Assembly: GCF_025642135.1 (NCBI RefSeq)
Contig: NZ_CP106793.1
Span: 62,001-126,000, forward strand
DNA length: 64,000 bases
Origin: Streptomyces cynarae
GTDB lineage: Bacteria > Actinomycetota > Actinomycetes > Streptomycetales > Streptomycetaceae
Direction: 5' to 3'
Notes under the pieces: generated by a model
What the model was told of the DNA's origin: nothing
The model's input: the letters and a program-made list of their open reading frames with translations, nothing else
Database searches by the model: none
Translations under genes and position numbers: made by a program
Part shown: one piece after another, positions 35,800-43,169 of the stretch
Position numbering within the stretch: the stretch's first letter is position 1
Layout of the letters: each line of letters opens with the position of its first letter

Positions 35800-36911
35800 A
35801 CGAGGGCTTCCTTGATGGGTTCCCAGGGCACGGCGCCGCCGTCCATGCTGAACGTGAACGGGTCGTCGCCGCTCAGTTCCCCTGCGGCTACGGGGACTCT
35901 GCGGAAGGCCGAGGCGTAGGTCGCCGCGGCGAACTCCAGGGTGCGGCGCGCCTCCGGCAGGGAGACGCCGGGTTCCTGACCGCCATCCCAGGCGTCGAAG
36001 ATCGCCTCGATCTGGACCCTGTGACCGCTCGTGACGTCCGGCCCGTGAGCGTCGGCCCAGAGGGCGGCGAGCTCCTCGTGGCCCGGTGCCGGGGTGAATC
36101 GCCAGTGCTCCTCGCGGTAGCCGTAGAGGTGCTCGAGTTCTACCGTGGCGTGCTCGAAGTCGAAGCGCAGGCGTGACGTCTCCCGCGGGGACAGTAGGGA
36201 GTTGACCACCGTGGCGAGGGCTCCGCCCTCGAACCGGACGGCGGCGACCGAGACGTCCTCGGTGTCCGTGGGCCGGGCCTGGCGGTCGGCGAGTGCCGTG
36301 ATCCGGGACCAGGGGCCGAGGACCGACAGCATCAGGTCGAACTGATGGATGCCGTGTCCCATGGTGGGGCCGCCTCCCTCGACGTCCCAGCGTCCCCGCC
36401 ACGGCACGTCGAAGTATGCGTCGGGCCGGTACCAGAGGGTTTCGCAGGTGGCGACCAGCGGCCGGCCCAGTGCGCCGGACGCGGCCAGTCGGCGCAGGCG
36501 TACGGCCGCCGCGCCATAGCGGTGCTGAAAGACCGTCAGGACCCTGGAGCCGGTCTGCTCCTGCACCGCCGCCAGGTGGTCCATCTCGCGCAGGCTCAGC
36601 GCCGTCGGCTTCTCCACCAGTGCGGTGACGCCTGCCCGCATCGCCAGGGATGCCAGGGGTGCGTGGGTCTGCGGTGGCGTACAGATGTGCACGAGATCGA
36701 ACTCGTCGCTCTCCAGCAGGTCCTTCGGGTCACTGAAGACCCGCGGCGCGGAGAAACGGTCGGCGAACTCGGCGGCACGTGTCCGGTCGACATCGGCCAC
36801 GGCGACCAGCCGTGCGCGTTCGGAGAGTTCGGTGAGGGCTTCGGCATGGGCGTGGGCGATACCGCCGGTGCCGATGATGGCCACGCGGTACGGCGGCCGG
36901 GAGCTGGGCAT
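35796..36911 (-). CDS. Gfo/Idh/MocA-family sugar oxidoreductase
   Basis: 371 aa from ATG 36911. N-terminal Rossmann motif VAIIGTGGIAHAHAEAL, then VHICTPPQTHAPLA and the catalytic-loop EKPTAL. The C-terminal domain has TMGHGIHQFDLML with the usual histidine. It oxidises or epimerises a sugar with NAD(P), and some members act as glycosidases by a redox mechanism. It lies 95 bp after the ABC binding-protein gene and is coupled to the DUF6807 gene. Confidence 0.9.
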   Translation of the reverse strand: MPSSRPPYRVAIIGTGGIAHAHAEALTELSERARLVAVADVDRTRAAEFADRFSAPRVFSDPKDLLESDEFDLVHICTPPQTHAPLASLAMRAGVTALVEKPTALSLREMDHLAAVQEQTGSRVLTVFQHRYGAAAVRLRRLAASGALGRPLVATCETLWYRPDAYFDVPWRGRWDVEGGGPTMGHGIHQFDLMLSVLGPWSRITALADRQARPTDTEDVSVAAVRFEGGALATVVNSLLSPRETSRLRFDFEHATVELEHLYGYREEHWRFTPAPGHEELAALWADAHGPDVTSGHRVQIEAIFDAWDGGQEPGVSLPEARRTLEFAAATYASAFRRVPVAAGELSGDDPFTFSMDGGAVPWEPIKEALV

Positions 36912-37006
36912 GGGTGGTTTCTCTCTCTTGGTTTTCCGACTCGCTTTGCGCGGGGATCTCCCCGGGGCCGCGGGAGGCGGAGGGGCGGCGGCCCCCGGGA
37001 GAGAGG

Positions 37007-38311
37007 TCACTTGGCCGCGTCGATCTCGCCCTGCAGCTCCTTGATGAAGGCCTTCGCAGCGGCGTCGGGCGAGGTCTTCCCGAAGTAGACGTCCTGGCTG
37101 TAGCGCTGCAGCTCCGGCTCGATCCCGCTTCCGCCGTTGGGCGTCACGACCGGCGACTCACCCGGCGTCACCTCGTTCATGTAGTCGACGGCCGCCTTGT
37201 CGGTCCCCGCCAGACCCGACTGGAGGTGCTGGAGCATCTTCTTGTTCGCGGGGATTCCACGCTCGGTCTTGAGGATGTCCGCAGCCGTCGAGTCATTGAG
37301 CAGGAAGTTGACGAACTCGGCAGCTTCGGCCGGGTGCTTGCTCTGGCTCGAGACCGCCCAGTACATGGAGGGCTTGAAGAAGTTAGCCTTGGTTGTGCCG
37401 ACGTGGGGCATCTGGAGCAGCTTCAGATGCGCGCCCGTCGCCTGCTGCAGCGCAGTGACCTGGGTGTTGTAGCCCCCCATCATGGCTGTCTTCCCGGTGG
37501 CGAAGCTGCCGGCGGTGATGCCGGCGGTAAGGTCTTCGACCATCGTCGAGGTCTTGACGCTGGCCCCGGACGAGATGAGGCCCAGACCGTACTTCCACAT
37601 GCCAGCGAGCGTCTCGGGCTGCAGCGAGACATTGCCATCCTTGTCGAAAAGGTTCTCGCCGTGCTGACGAGCCCAGTACTTGATATCTCCGGCGGAGAAC
37701 CCGAACGCGCCGGACGTGCCGTGGATCTTGCCGCCGCTCTTGTCCGTCAGCTCCTTGGCGACCTTGGCGTAGTCGTCCCACGTCCACGTCTTGTCGTCGG
37801 GGAGGGCCACACCGTACTTCTTGAACAGGTCGGTGTTCACGATGACGGACATGACGCCGATGCCGACGGGAAGCGCGTACTGCGTACCGCCGACCTGTCC
37901 TGTGGCGAGGGCCTTGGCGTCGAACTGCGAGGTGTCAAGGAACTTTTTGGCGTTGCCGAGGTCGTACAGCGCTCCGCGGTCCGCGTAGGACGCGAGGTAG
38001 AGCTCGTCCATCTGGACGACGTCGGGCGAGTCCTTGGCCGCGGTCGTCGTGGCGAGCGCGTCCCAGTAGCCGTTCCAGTCCTTGTACTGTCCCTTGATCT
38101 TGATGTTGGGGTGCTTCTTCTCGAACGCCGCGATGGCCTCGTCGGTGAGCTTGGCGCGGACGTCCGCTCCCCAATAGGTGAGGCGGAGGGTGACCGGCTT
38201 GTCGCTGAGCTTGGCAGGGGTGTCAGTGCTGCTGCCGGAGCAGGCGGTCAGTACGAGCGAGAGTGAGGCGGTCGTTCCGATCGCGACGCGTCTGAAGGGG
38301 CTGGCGTGCAT
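37007..38311 (-). CDS. CUT1 extracellular sugar-binding lipoprotein
   Basis: 434 aa from ATG 38311 (AGGAGA upstream). Signal peptide with lipobox LVLTAC (C24). SBP_bac_1 features: VTLRLTYWGADVR, AAFEKKHPNIKIKGQYKDWNGYWDAL, DVVQMDELYLASY and YALPVGIGVMSVIVNTDLFKK. It delivers an oligosaccharide to the two permeases upstream. No ATPase gene is present, as is common in actinomycetes where a shared MsiK ATPase serves CUT1 systems. Confidence 0.93.
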   Translation of the reverse strand: MHASPFRRVAIGTTASLSLVLTACSGSSTDTPAKLSDKPVTLRLTYWGADVRAKLTDEAIAAFEKKHPNIKIKGQYKDWNGYWDALATTTAAKDSPDVVQMDELYLASYADRGALYDLGNAKKFLDTSQFDAKALATGQVGGTQYALPVGIGVMSVIVNTDLFKKYGVALPDDKTWTWDDYAKVAKELTDKSGGKIHGTSGAFGFSAGDIKYWARQHGENLFDKDGNVSLQPETLAGMWKYGLGLISSGASVKTSTMVEDLTAGITAGSFATGKTAMMGGYNTQVTALQQATGAHLKLLQMPHVGTTKANFFKPSMYWAVSSQSKHPAEAAEFVNFLLNDSTAADILKTERGIPANKKMLQHLQSGLAGTDKAAVDYMNEVTPGESPVVTPNGGSGIEPELQRYSQDVYFGKTSPDAAAKAFIKELQGEIDAAK

Positions 38312-38411
38312 GTGTTTCTCCTGTGCGTGAGGTGGGTGAGATTGATGGCTGCGGCGCGACCGGGCGGCCATGACCCGCTCGCCTCCGCATGTCCGGCAGT
38401 AGCCCCCGCAG

Positions 38412-39308
38412 TTACTTGCCGCCGGTGGTCGCGATGCCTCGCAGCAGGAAGCGCTGTCCGGCGAGGAAGACGAGGAAGACTGGAACGAGCGACACCACGC
38501 TCATGGCGAACACCGAACCCCAGTCCGTCGCGCTCTGCTGGTCGACGAAGGCCCGCAGAGCGAGAGGCGTCGTGTACTTGTCCGGGTCGGTGAGGTAAAT
38601 GAGCTGGGTGTAGAAGTCGTTCCAGGTCCAGATGAAGGTGAAGATCGCGGTCGTCGCCAGCGCCGGGACCATCAGCGGCAGGATGACGTGGAAGAAGATC
38701 CGCGCGTGCCCGGCGCCGTCGATCCGTGCTGCCTCGTCGATCTCCCGCGGGATGCCACGGATGAACTGCACCATCAGGAAGATGAAGAAGGCGTCGGTCG
38801 CCAGGAACTTCGGCACGATCAGGGGCAGGAAGGTGTTGACCCAGCCGAGCTGCGAGTACAGGACGTACTGCGGCACGATGATCACGTGGATCGGCAGCAT
38901 GATCGTGACGAGCATGATGGCGAACCACACGCGCTTCGCCTTGAACTCGAGCCTGGCGAACGCGTAGGCGGCCAGGGAGCAAGCGAGGAGATTGCCGAGG
39001 ATCGCGCCGGTCACGACGATCAACGAGTTGATCAGGTAATGGCTGAACGGGTGGGAGAAGGCGTTCCAGCCGTTGCTGTAGTTCTCCACCCGCAGGTGCG
39101 TCAGGGCGAGCCCCGCGTTGCGGAAGATCTCGCTGTTCGGGCGCAGAGAGCTGACCACCATCCACAGGACGGGGTACAGCATCATCAGGCCACAGGCGAT
39201 GAGCAGGACGTGTTTGAGGAGAGCGCGGATCCTGCGCTTTCCGCGGCCCGCCGCGAACGAGCGGGTTGCGGGCAGCGTGCGGGGTACGGCTATGGCGCGG
39301 TCAGTCAT
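38412..39308 (-). CDS. CUT1 sugar ABC permease, MalG type
   Basis: 298 aa, six membrane helices. The EAA coupling loop reads EIDEAARIDGAGHARIFFHVILPLMVPAL. The C-terminus ends QRFLLRGIATTGGK, close to the GLTAGAVKG ending of MalG-type proteins. Its start overlaps the MalF-type stop by 8 bp. Confidence 0.93.
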   Translation of the reverse strand: MTDRAIAVPRTLPATRSFAAGRGKRRIRALLKHVLLIACGLMMLYPVLWMVVSSLRPNSEIFRNAGLALTHLRVENYSNGWNAFSHPFSHYLINSLIVVTGAILGNLLACSLAAYAFARLEFKAKRVWFAIMLVTIMLPIHVIIVPQYVLYSQLGWVNTFLPLIVPKFLATDAFFIFLMVQFIRGIPREIDEAARIDGAGHARIFFHVILPLMVPALATTAIFTFIWTWNDFYTQLIYLTDPDKYTTPLALRAFVDQQSATDWGSVFAMSVVSLVPVFLVFLAGQRFLLRGIATTGGK

Positions 39309-40221
39309 CGTAAAACACCCAGTACTTTGAGGCCCAGAAGTTGATGGCGGTGAAGACCGCGACGATGAGGAGCAGGAGCCACGCGAGCGCGGACGCGTAC
39401 CCCATGTCGAAGTGGCCGAACCCGCGCTGGTAGAGGTACAGCGAGTAGAAGAGGGTGGAGTCGGCGGGGCCTCCGGTGCCGCCCGAGACCACGAAGGCCT
39501 GGGTGAACGTCTGGAAGGCGTGGATGATCTGCAGCACCAGGTTGAAGAAGATGATCGGTGTCAGCATCGGGATCGTGATGCTGCGGAACTGGCGCCAGCG
39601 CTTCGCGCCGTCGACGGCTGCCGCCTCGTAAAGGGAGGTCGGAATCTGCCGCAGGCCGGCCAGGAAGATGACCATGGGGGCACCGAACGTCCAGACGTTC
39701 AGGACGATGAGGGTCGACAACGCGGTTCCTGGCTCCGAGACCCAACCCTGTCCGTGGATGCCGAACAGGCCGAGGCCCTTGTTCACCAGACCACTTGTCC
39801 CGAAGACCGTGCGCCACAGCACGGCGATCGCGACGCTGCCGCCAATCAGTGAGGGCAGATAGAAGACGGAGCGGTAGAAGGCAAGGCCCCGCACTCCCTT
39901 GTCCATCAGCAGCGCGAGTCCCAGGGCCAGCGCCAGCTGCAACGGGACGGAGACCAGGACGTAGGTGAAGGTCACTTGCAGCGACTGGTGCAGACGCTCG
40001 TCGTGGAGCATGCGCGTCCAGTTGTCCAGCCCGCTGAACTGCGGCGGCTGCAACAGGTTGTACTTGGTGAAGCTCAGGTAGAGCGAGGCCAGCATCGGGC
40101 CGAGAGTGATCCCGAACAGCCCGACGAACCATGGCAGAAGGAAGAAGAACGCCGCCTTGTTCTGCTGTCGCGCGCCCCGTTGAGACCCGCGCAGCCGGCG
40201 TAGTTCGTTGATGGAGCTCAC
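39301..40221 (-). CDS. CUT1 sugar ABC permease, MalF type
   Basis: 306 aa from GTG 40221, chosen because GGGAG lies 7 bases upstream; an ATG at 40308 is open but lies inside the operator region. Six membrane helices (AAFFFLLPWFVGLFGITLGPMLASLYLSF is the first) and the EAA loop YEAAAVDGAKRWRQFRSITIPMLTPI are clear. First gene of the importer operon. Confidence 0.92.
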   Translation of the reverse strand: MSSINELRRLRGSQRGARQQNKAAFFFLLPWFVGLFGITLGPMLASLYLSFTKYNLLQPPQFSGLDNWTRMLHDERLHQSLQVTFTYVLVSVPLQLALALGLALLMDKGVRGLAFYRSVFYLPSLIGGSVAIAVLWRTVFGTSGLVNKGLGLFGIHGQGWVSEPGTALSTLIVLNVWTFGAPMVIFLAGLRQIPTSLYEAAAVDGAKRWRQFRSITIPMLTPIIFFNLVLQIIHAFQTFTQAFVVSGGTGGPADSTLFYSLYLYQRGFGHFDMGYASALAWLLLLIVAVFTAINFWASKYWVFYDD

Positions 40222-40295
40222 GGCACTGCTCCCTTGAGCGGCGGCATCGGAAACACAGTGGTGCGGGCCCGTCCCGGGCCACGCTCCCCCAAAAA

Positions 40296-40309
40296 AGAGA
40301 TCGTTCACT
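40296..40309. promoter_or_regulatory. LacI-type operator, left copy
   Basis: AGAGATCGTTCACT, one mismatch from the reverse complement of the right copy, 75 bp before the permease start. Confidence 0.65.
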
Positions 40310-40328
40310 CTGGGGTTGCGAGGACACT

Positions 40329-40342
40329 AGTGAACGATCACT
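40329..40342. promoter_or_regulatory. LacI-type operator, right copy
   Basis: AGTGAACGATCACT, a near-perfect palindrome with central CG, 57 bp before the LacI start. Centres of the two copies are 33 bp apart. Position between divergent genes suggests control of both importer and regulator. Confidence 0.7.
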
Positions 40343-40398
40343 TTTTGCGTCAATAGTGTGTACCCTCTGACTTCCCTACGTTGGCGTAAGGCTGGGAG

Positions 40399-41439
40399 AT
40401 GCGGATGGACGGCGCTGACACGGCGCAACGAAGGCCGACGATCACCGACGTGGCGCGCCTCGCCGGCGTGTCACCCCAGACGGTGTCGCGGTACCTGCGG
40501 TTCAACGGCGGGCTGAAGCCCACGACCCTGGAACGCGTGGAGAAGGCGATCCGCGAACTGGACTACCGCCCCAACCTGGTGGCGCGGTCCATGCGCACGA
40601 GGAAGACCGGCCGACTGGCAATCCTCATGCCCGCCATGGCCTTCAACCCCTCCCGCATGCTGGCGGGAGCCAGCGCGACGGCACACACCGCGGGATACTT
40701 CGTGGACGTCGTCAGCGCCGCGGGCGGCATAGGGGCCAGGAGTGAACGCCTGCTGGAACTCGCCGACTCAGGACAGTTCGAAGGCATCCTCTCCCTCGCC
40801 CCCGTACTCCCCTCGGTGCAGAACAAACTGCACCAGAGGACGACCGTGGTGATCTCGGCCGACTTCGACGACGAGATGCGCAGCATCGGAGAGTTGGCCG
40901 ACGCCACGCCCCTGGTGCGGATGATCGAGCACCTGGCGGCGCTCGGCCACTCCCGTTTCCTGCATGTGGCGGGCGACGCGCAGTTCGCCTCCGCGAGGGC
41001 GCGCAAGCAGAGCTATCTGGACACGATCGAACGCCTCGGGCTCGAGTCCGTCGGAGTCTTCGACGGCGACTGGTCCGGCGAGTCCGGCATCGAGGCGATC
41101 CGGTCGCTCCCGAACCGTTCACGGCCGACCGCGGTGATAGCGGCCAACGACCTGGTCGCCGCCGGTGTCGTCCGGGGCGCCCGGGAGCGCGGCTGGGACG
41201 TGCCGGGCGACGTCAGCGTCACCGGCTGGGACAACGTCGCCGTCGGGCAGTTCATGACCCCGTCCCTGACCACCGTCGACGTGGACCTCGAACGACTCGG
41301 TAGCAAGGCCATGGCCAAGCTGATCGCGAGTTTGAGCGACACGGCACCCGAGACGAATGAGGAAACGCTGTTCAGGATCATCTGGCGGGAGTCGACGGCC
41401 GAGCCGCCTACGACAGGGCACCCCGCTCACAGGCGGTGA
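40399..41439 (+). CDS. LacI-family regulator of the CUT1 importer
   Basis: 346 aa. HTH: PTITDVARLAGVSPQTVSRYLRFNGGLKPTTLERVEKAIRELDYRPN, about 13-59, followed by LVARSMRTRKTG. The effector domain is of periplasmic-binding type and ends SLTTVDVDLERLGSKAMAKL. It diverges from the importer operon over twin operators. Unlike the LacI at 9048 it is not co-transcribed with its targets. Confidence 0.92.
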   Translation: MRMDGADTAQRRPTITDVARLAGVSPQTVSRYLRFNGGLKPTTLERVEKAIRELDYRPNLVARSMRTRKTGRLAILMPAMAFNPSRMLAGASATAHTAGYFVDVVSAAGGIGARSERLLELADSGQFEGILSLAPVLPSVQNKLHQRTTVVISADFDDEMRSIGELADATPLVRMIEHLAALGHSRFLHVAGDAQFASARARKQSYLDTIERLGLESVGVFDGDWSGESGIEAIRSLPNRSRPTAVIAANDLVAAGVVRGARERGWDVPGDVSVTGWDNVAVGQFMTPSLTTVDVDLERLGSKAMAKLIASLSDTAPETNEETLFRIIWRESTAEPPTTGHPAHRR

Positions 41440-41579
41440 CCAGTGCTGGTGCCGCCACCAGAGTCGGCGCGGAGGAGGTGGACCATGTCCGTCCCCTCTG
41501 CCCGCGCTGCCGTCCGGCCGGCTTTCCGGGCGAGCCGGCACGGCGGGGCGCACCGCAAGGCCTCGGGCCCGCATCGGCA

Positions 41580-42290
41580 TCAATTCTCGTAGACGTCCAG
41601 CCGTCCGCACATCCCGAACTTCCCGCGAGCAGCAGGCCGTTCTGACCGTACGACGGCATCCGCGAGGTGGGGGTACTCCCCCCGTTCCAGCGCGTCGAGC
41701 TGCACCCCGGTAGCCGCGGCGGCGGCCTCGGCACCCCGTCGCCACCGCTCGCGCCACTCGGCGATGCGCGGCCGTACGAGCGCCGCGGCGGCCCGGTGGA
41801 ACGCGGCCAAGGCCTGCGGCCCCTCAGCCTCGCGCAAGGCCCGGAAGCCCTCCATCGCGAGGTCCCGACGGGCCCGGGCCACGCGCTCCTGCTCCTCCTC
41901 GGGTGCGTCGGCCGGGATGACGGTGGCACGCGTGTACGTCTCCGGATCGGTCAAGTACTCCGGGGGCAGCGTCAGGACGGCGTCACCCGCCTCCGGCAGC
42001 CCACTGTTCTGCATCAGAACAGTGATCCGGAGATCGCCCTCGTTGACCAGACGGTGGATGGTGCCGGGCGTGAACCAGGCGAGGGTACCGGCCTCGAGCG
42101 GAGTGACCTCGTACCCGGACGCCGTCAGCGTCTGCACAGCCCCGCGGCCGCCGGTGACGACGTAAGCCTCTGAACACGCCAGGTGCATATGAGGGGTACC
42201 CCCGCACGCCCCGTCGGCGGCGGGCCAGTCGTACACCGACAGATGCGAGATGGCGACGCCCCCGGGCAGTTCAGCCTTGGTTGCAGTCAT
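41580..42290 (-). CDS. Cupin-domain protein, possible sugar-binding or isomerase-like
   Basis: 236 aa if begun at ATG 42290 (MTATKAELPGG); ATGs at 42302 and 42308 are alternatives. The open frame reaches 42341, but that ATG lies upstream of the predicted transcription start. The cupin motifs are visible: PHMHLACSEAYVVTGGRGAVQTL and LEAGTLAWFTPGTIHRLVNEGDLRITVLMQN, with His ligands for a metal. The C-terminal third is a helical extension of unknown role. It is divergent from the SGNH hydrolase gene and carries its own LacI-type operator. Confidence 0.8.
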   Translation of the reverse strand: MTATKAELPGGVAISHLSVYDWPAADGACGGTPHMHLACSEAYVVTGGRGAVQTLTASGYEVTPLEAGTLAWFTPGTIHRLVNEGDLRITVLMQNSGLPEAGDAVLTLPPEYLTDPETYTRATVIPADAPEEEQERVARARRDLAMEGFRALREAEGPQALAAFHRAAAALVRPRIAEWRERWRRGAEAAAAATGVQLDALERGEYPHLADAVVRSERPAARGKFGMCGRLDVYEN

Positions 42291-42317
42291 GCGTGTGCGC
42301 ATTTCCATTTCGTGACA

Positions 42318-42330
42318 GTAAGCGCTTTCC
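42318..42330. promoter_or_regulatory. LacI/CcpA-type operator at the cupin promoter
   Basis: GTAAGCGCTTTCC, built on AAGCGCTT with central CG. It begins about 10 bp downstream of the -10 box, at the expected transcription start. Confidence 0.65.
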
Positions 42331-42339
42331 ATCTCTCTC

Positions 42340-42369
42340 AATTTACGCGCTCCTCACCCACCAAGTCAA
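42340..42369 (-). promoter_or_regulatory. Promoter of the cupin gene
   Basis: TTGACT (complement of 42364-42369), 18-bp spacer, TAAATT (complement of 42340-42345). The operator follows at once, the same plan as the promoters at 45740 and 48836. Confidence 0.6.
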
Positions 42370-42418
42370 TGTTCTGCCTAGAATCAGGCCTGAAATAGCG
42401 GAGTGCAGGGAGGATGAT

Positions 42419-43063
42419 GTGGACAACGGGTTGGCGGGCAGGAGTGTCTATGCCTTTGGCGACAGCATTGTGTACGGACACGTGTATCCGCGCAGTTTTG
42501 CGGACCTCGTCGCCGAGCAAGAGAGCATGACCCTCACCAAGTTCGCCCGGAACGGCGCCACCATTGGCGCCGACCCACATGCTTCCGGTGGGCAGATACT
42601 TGCCCAGGTCGAGGAGGCGACCGACATCGCGCCGGACTTCGTCATCTTCGACGGGGGCACCAACGACGCACAGTCGATCTTCCGGGATCGGGCGTACGAC
42701 GTGGGCACCTACGCGGAAGAACTGGAGAGGACACTGAACACGATGAAGCGGAAATGGCCGACCGCTCGCATCGTGTACGTCGCCGCCCACAAACTCGGCT
42801 CGAGGGACTGGGACACTCAGATGGCTCTGCGCAAGGTGACCTTGCAGGCCTGTCGCCAGTCGGATGTCGCCATTGCCGACGTTTTCGGGGAGACCACGTT
42901 CGACACCCGCGATGATGGCCAGCGGGTGAAATACACATTCGACGATCTGGTCAACGGTTTTCCTGGTACAGACGGATCGGGAACGCACCCCAACATGGCC
43001 GGTATTACCACATTCTATGTGCCGGTGGTAAGCGCCAGGCTGCAGCAGATTTCACTACGCTGA
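42419..43063 (+). CDS. SGNH/GDSL-type hydrolase (probable carbohydrate esterase)
   Basis: 214 aa from GTG 42419, with GGGAGG 5 bases upstream. Catalytic Ser in YAFGDSIVYGHV (S16), oxyanion Gly/Asn in FDGGTND and the His block GSGTHPNMAG. No signal peptide, so it acts in the cytosol, perhaps deacetylating imported sugars. Composition is less GC-rich than its neighbours. It ends in a strong terminator. Confidence 0.87.
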   Translation: MDNGLAGRSVYAFGDSIVYGHVYPRSFADLVAEQESMTLTKFARNGATIGADPHASGGQILAQVEEATDIAPDFVIFDGGTNDAQSIFRDRAYDVGTYAEELERTLNTMKRKWPTARIVYVAAHKLGSRDWDTQMALRKVTLQACRQSDVAIADVFGETTFDTRDDGQRVKYTFDDLVNGFPGTDGSGTHPNMAGITTFYVPVVSARLQQISLR

Positions 43064-43070
43064 ACAGTGC

Positions 43071-43123
43071 GGCAATCAGCTCTGCCGGGCCGATATCGGC
43101 CCGGCAGAGCTGATTGCCTTTTT
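43071..43123 (+). terminator. Rho-independent terminator of the SGNH hydrolase gene
   Basis: 48-bp perfect palindrome (43071-43118, arms of 24 bp starting GGCAATCAGCTCTGCCGGGC) followed by TTTTT on the plus strand. Confidence 0.88.
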
Positions 43124-43169
43124 CAGGACGTCAGCGCACTGAGGCCCCACTGCTGATTTTGTCCGGCTG

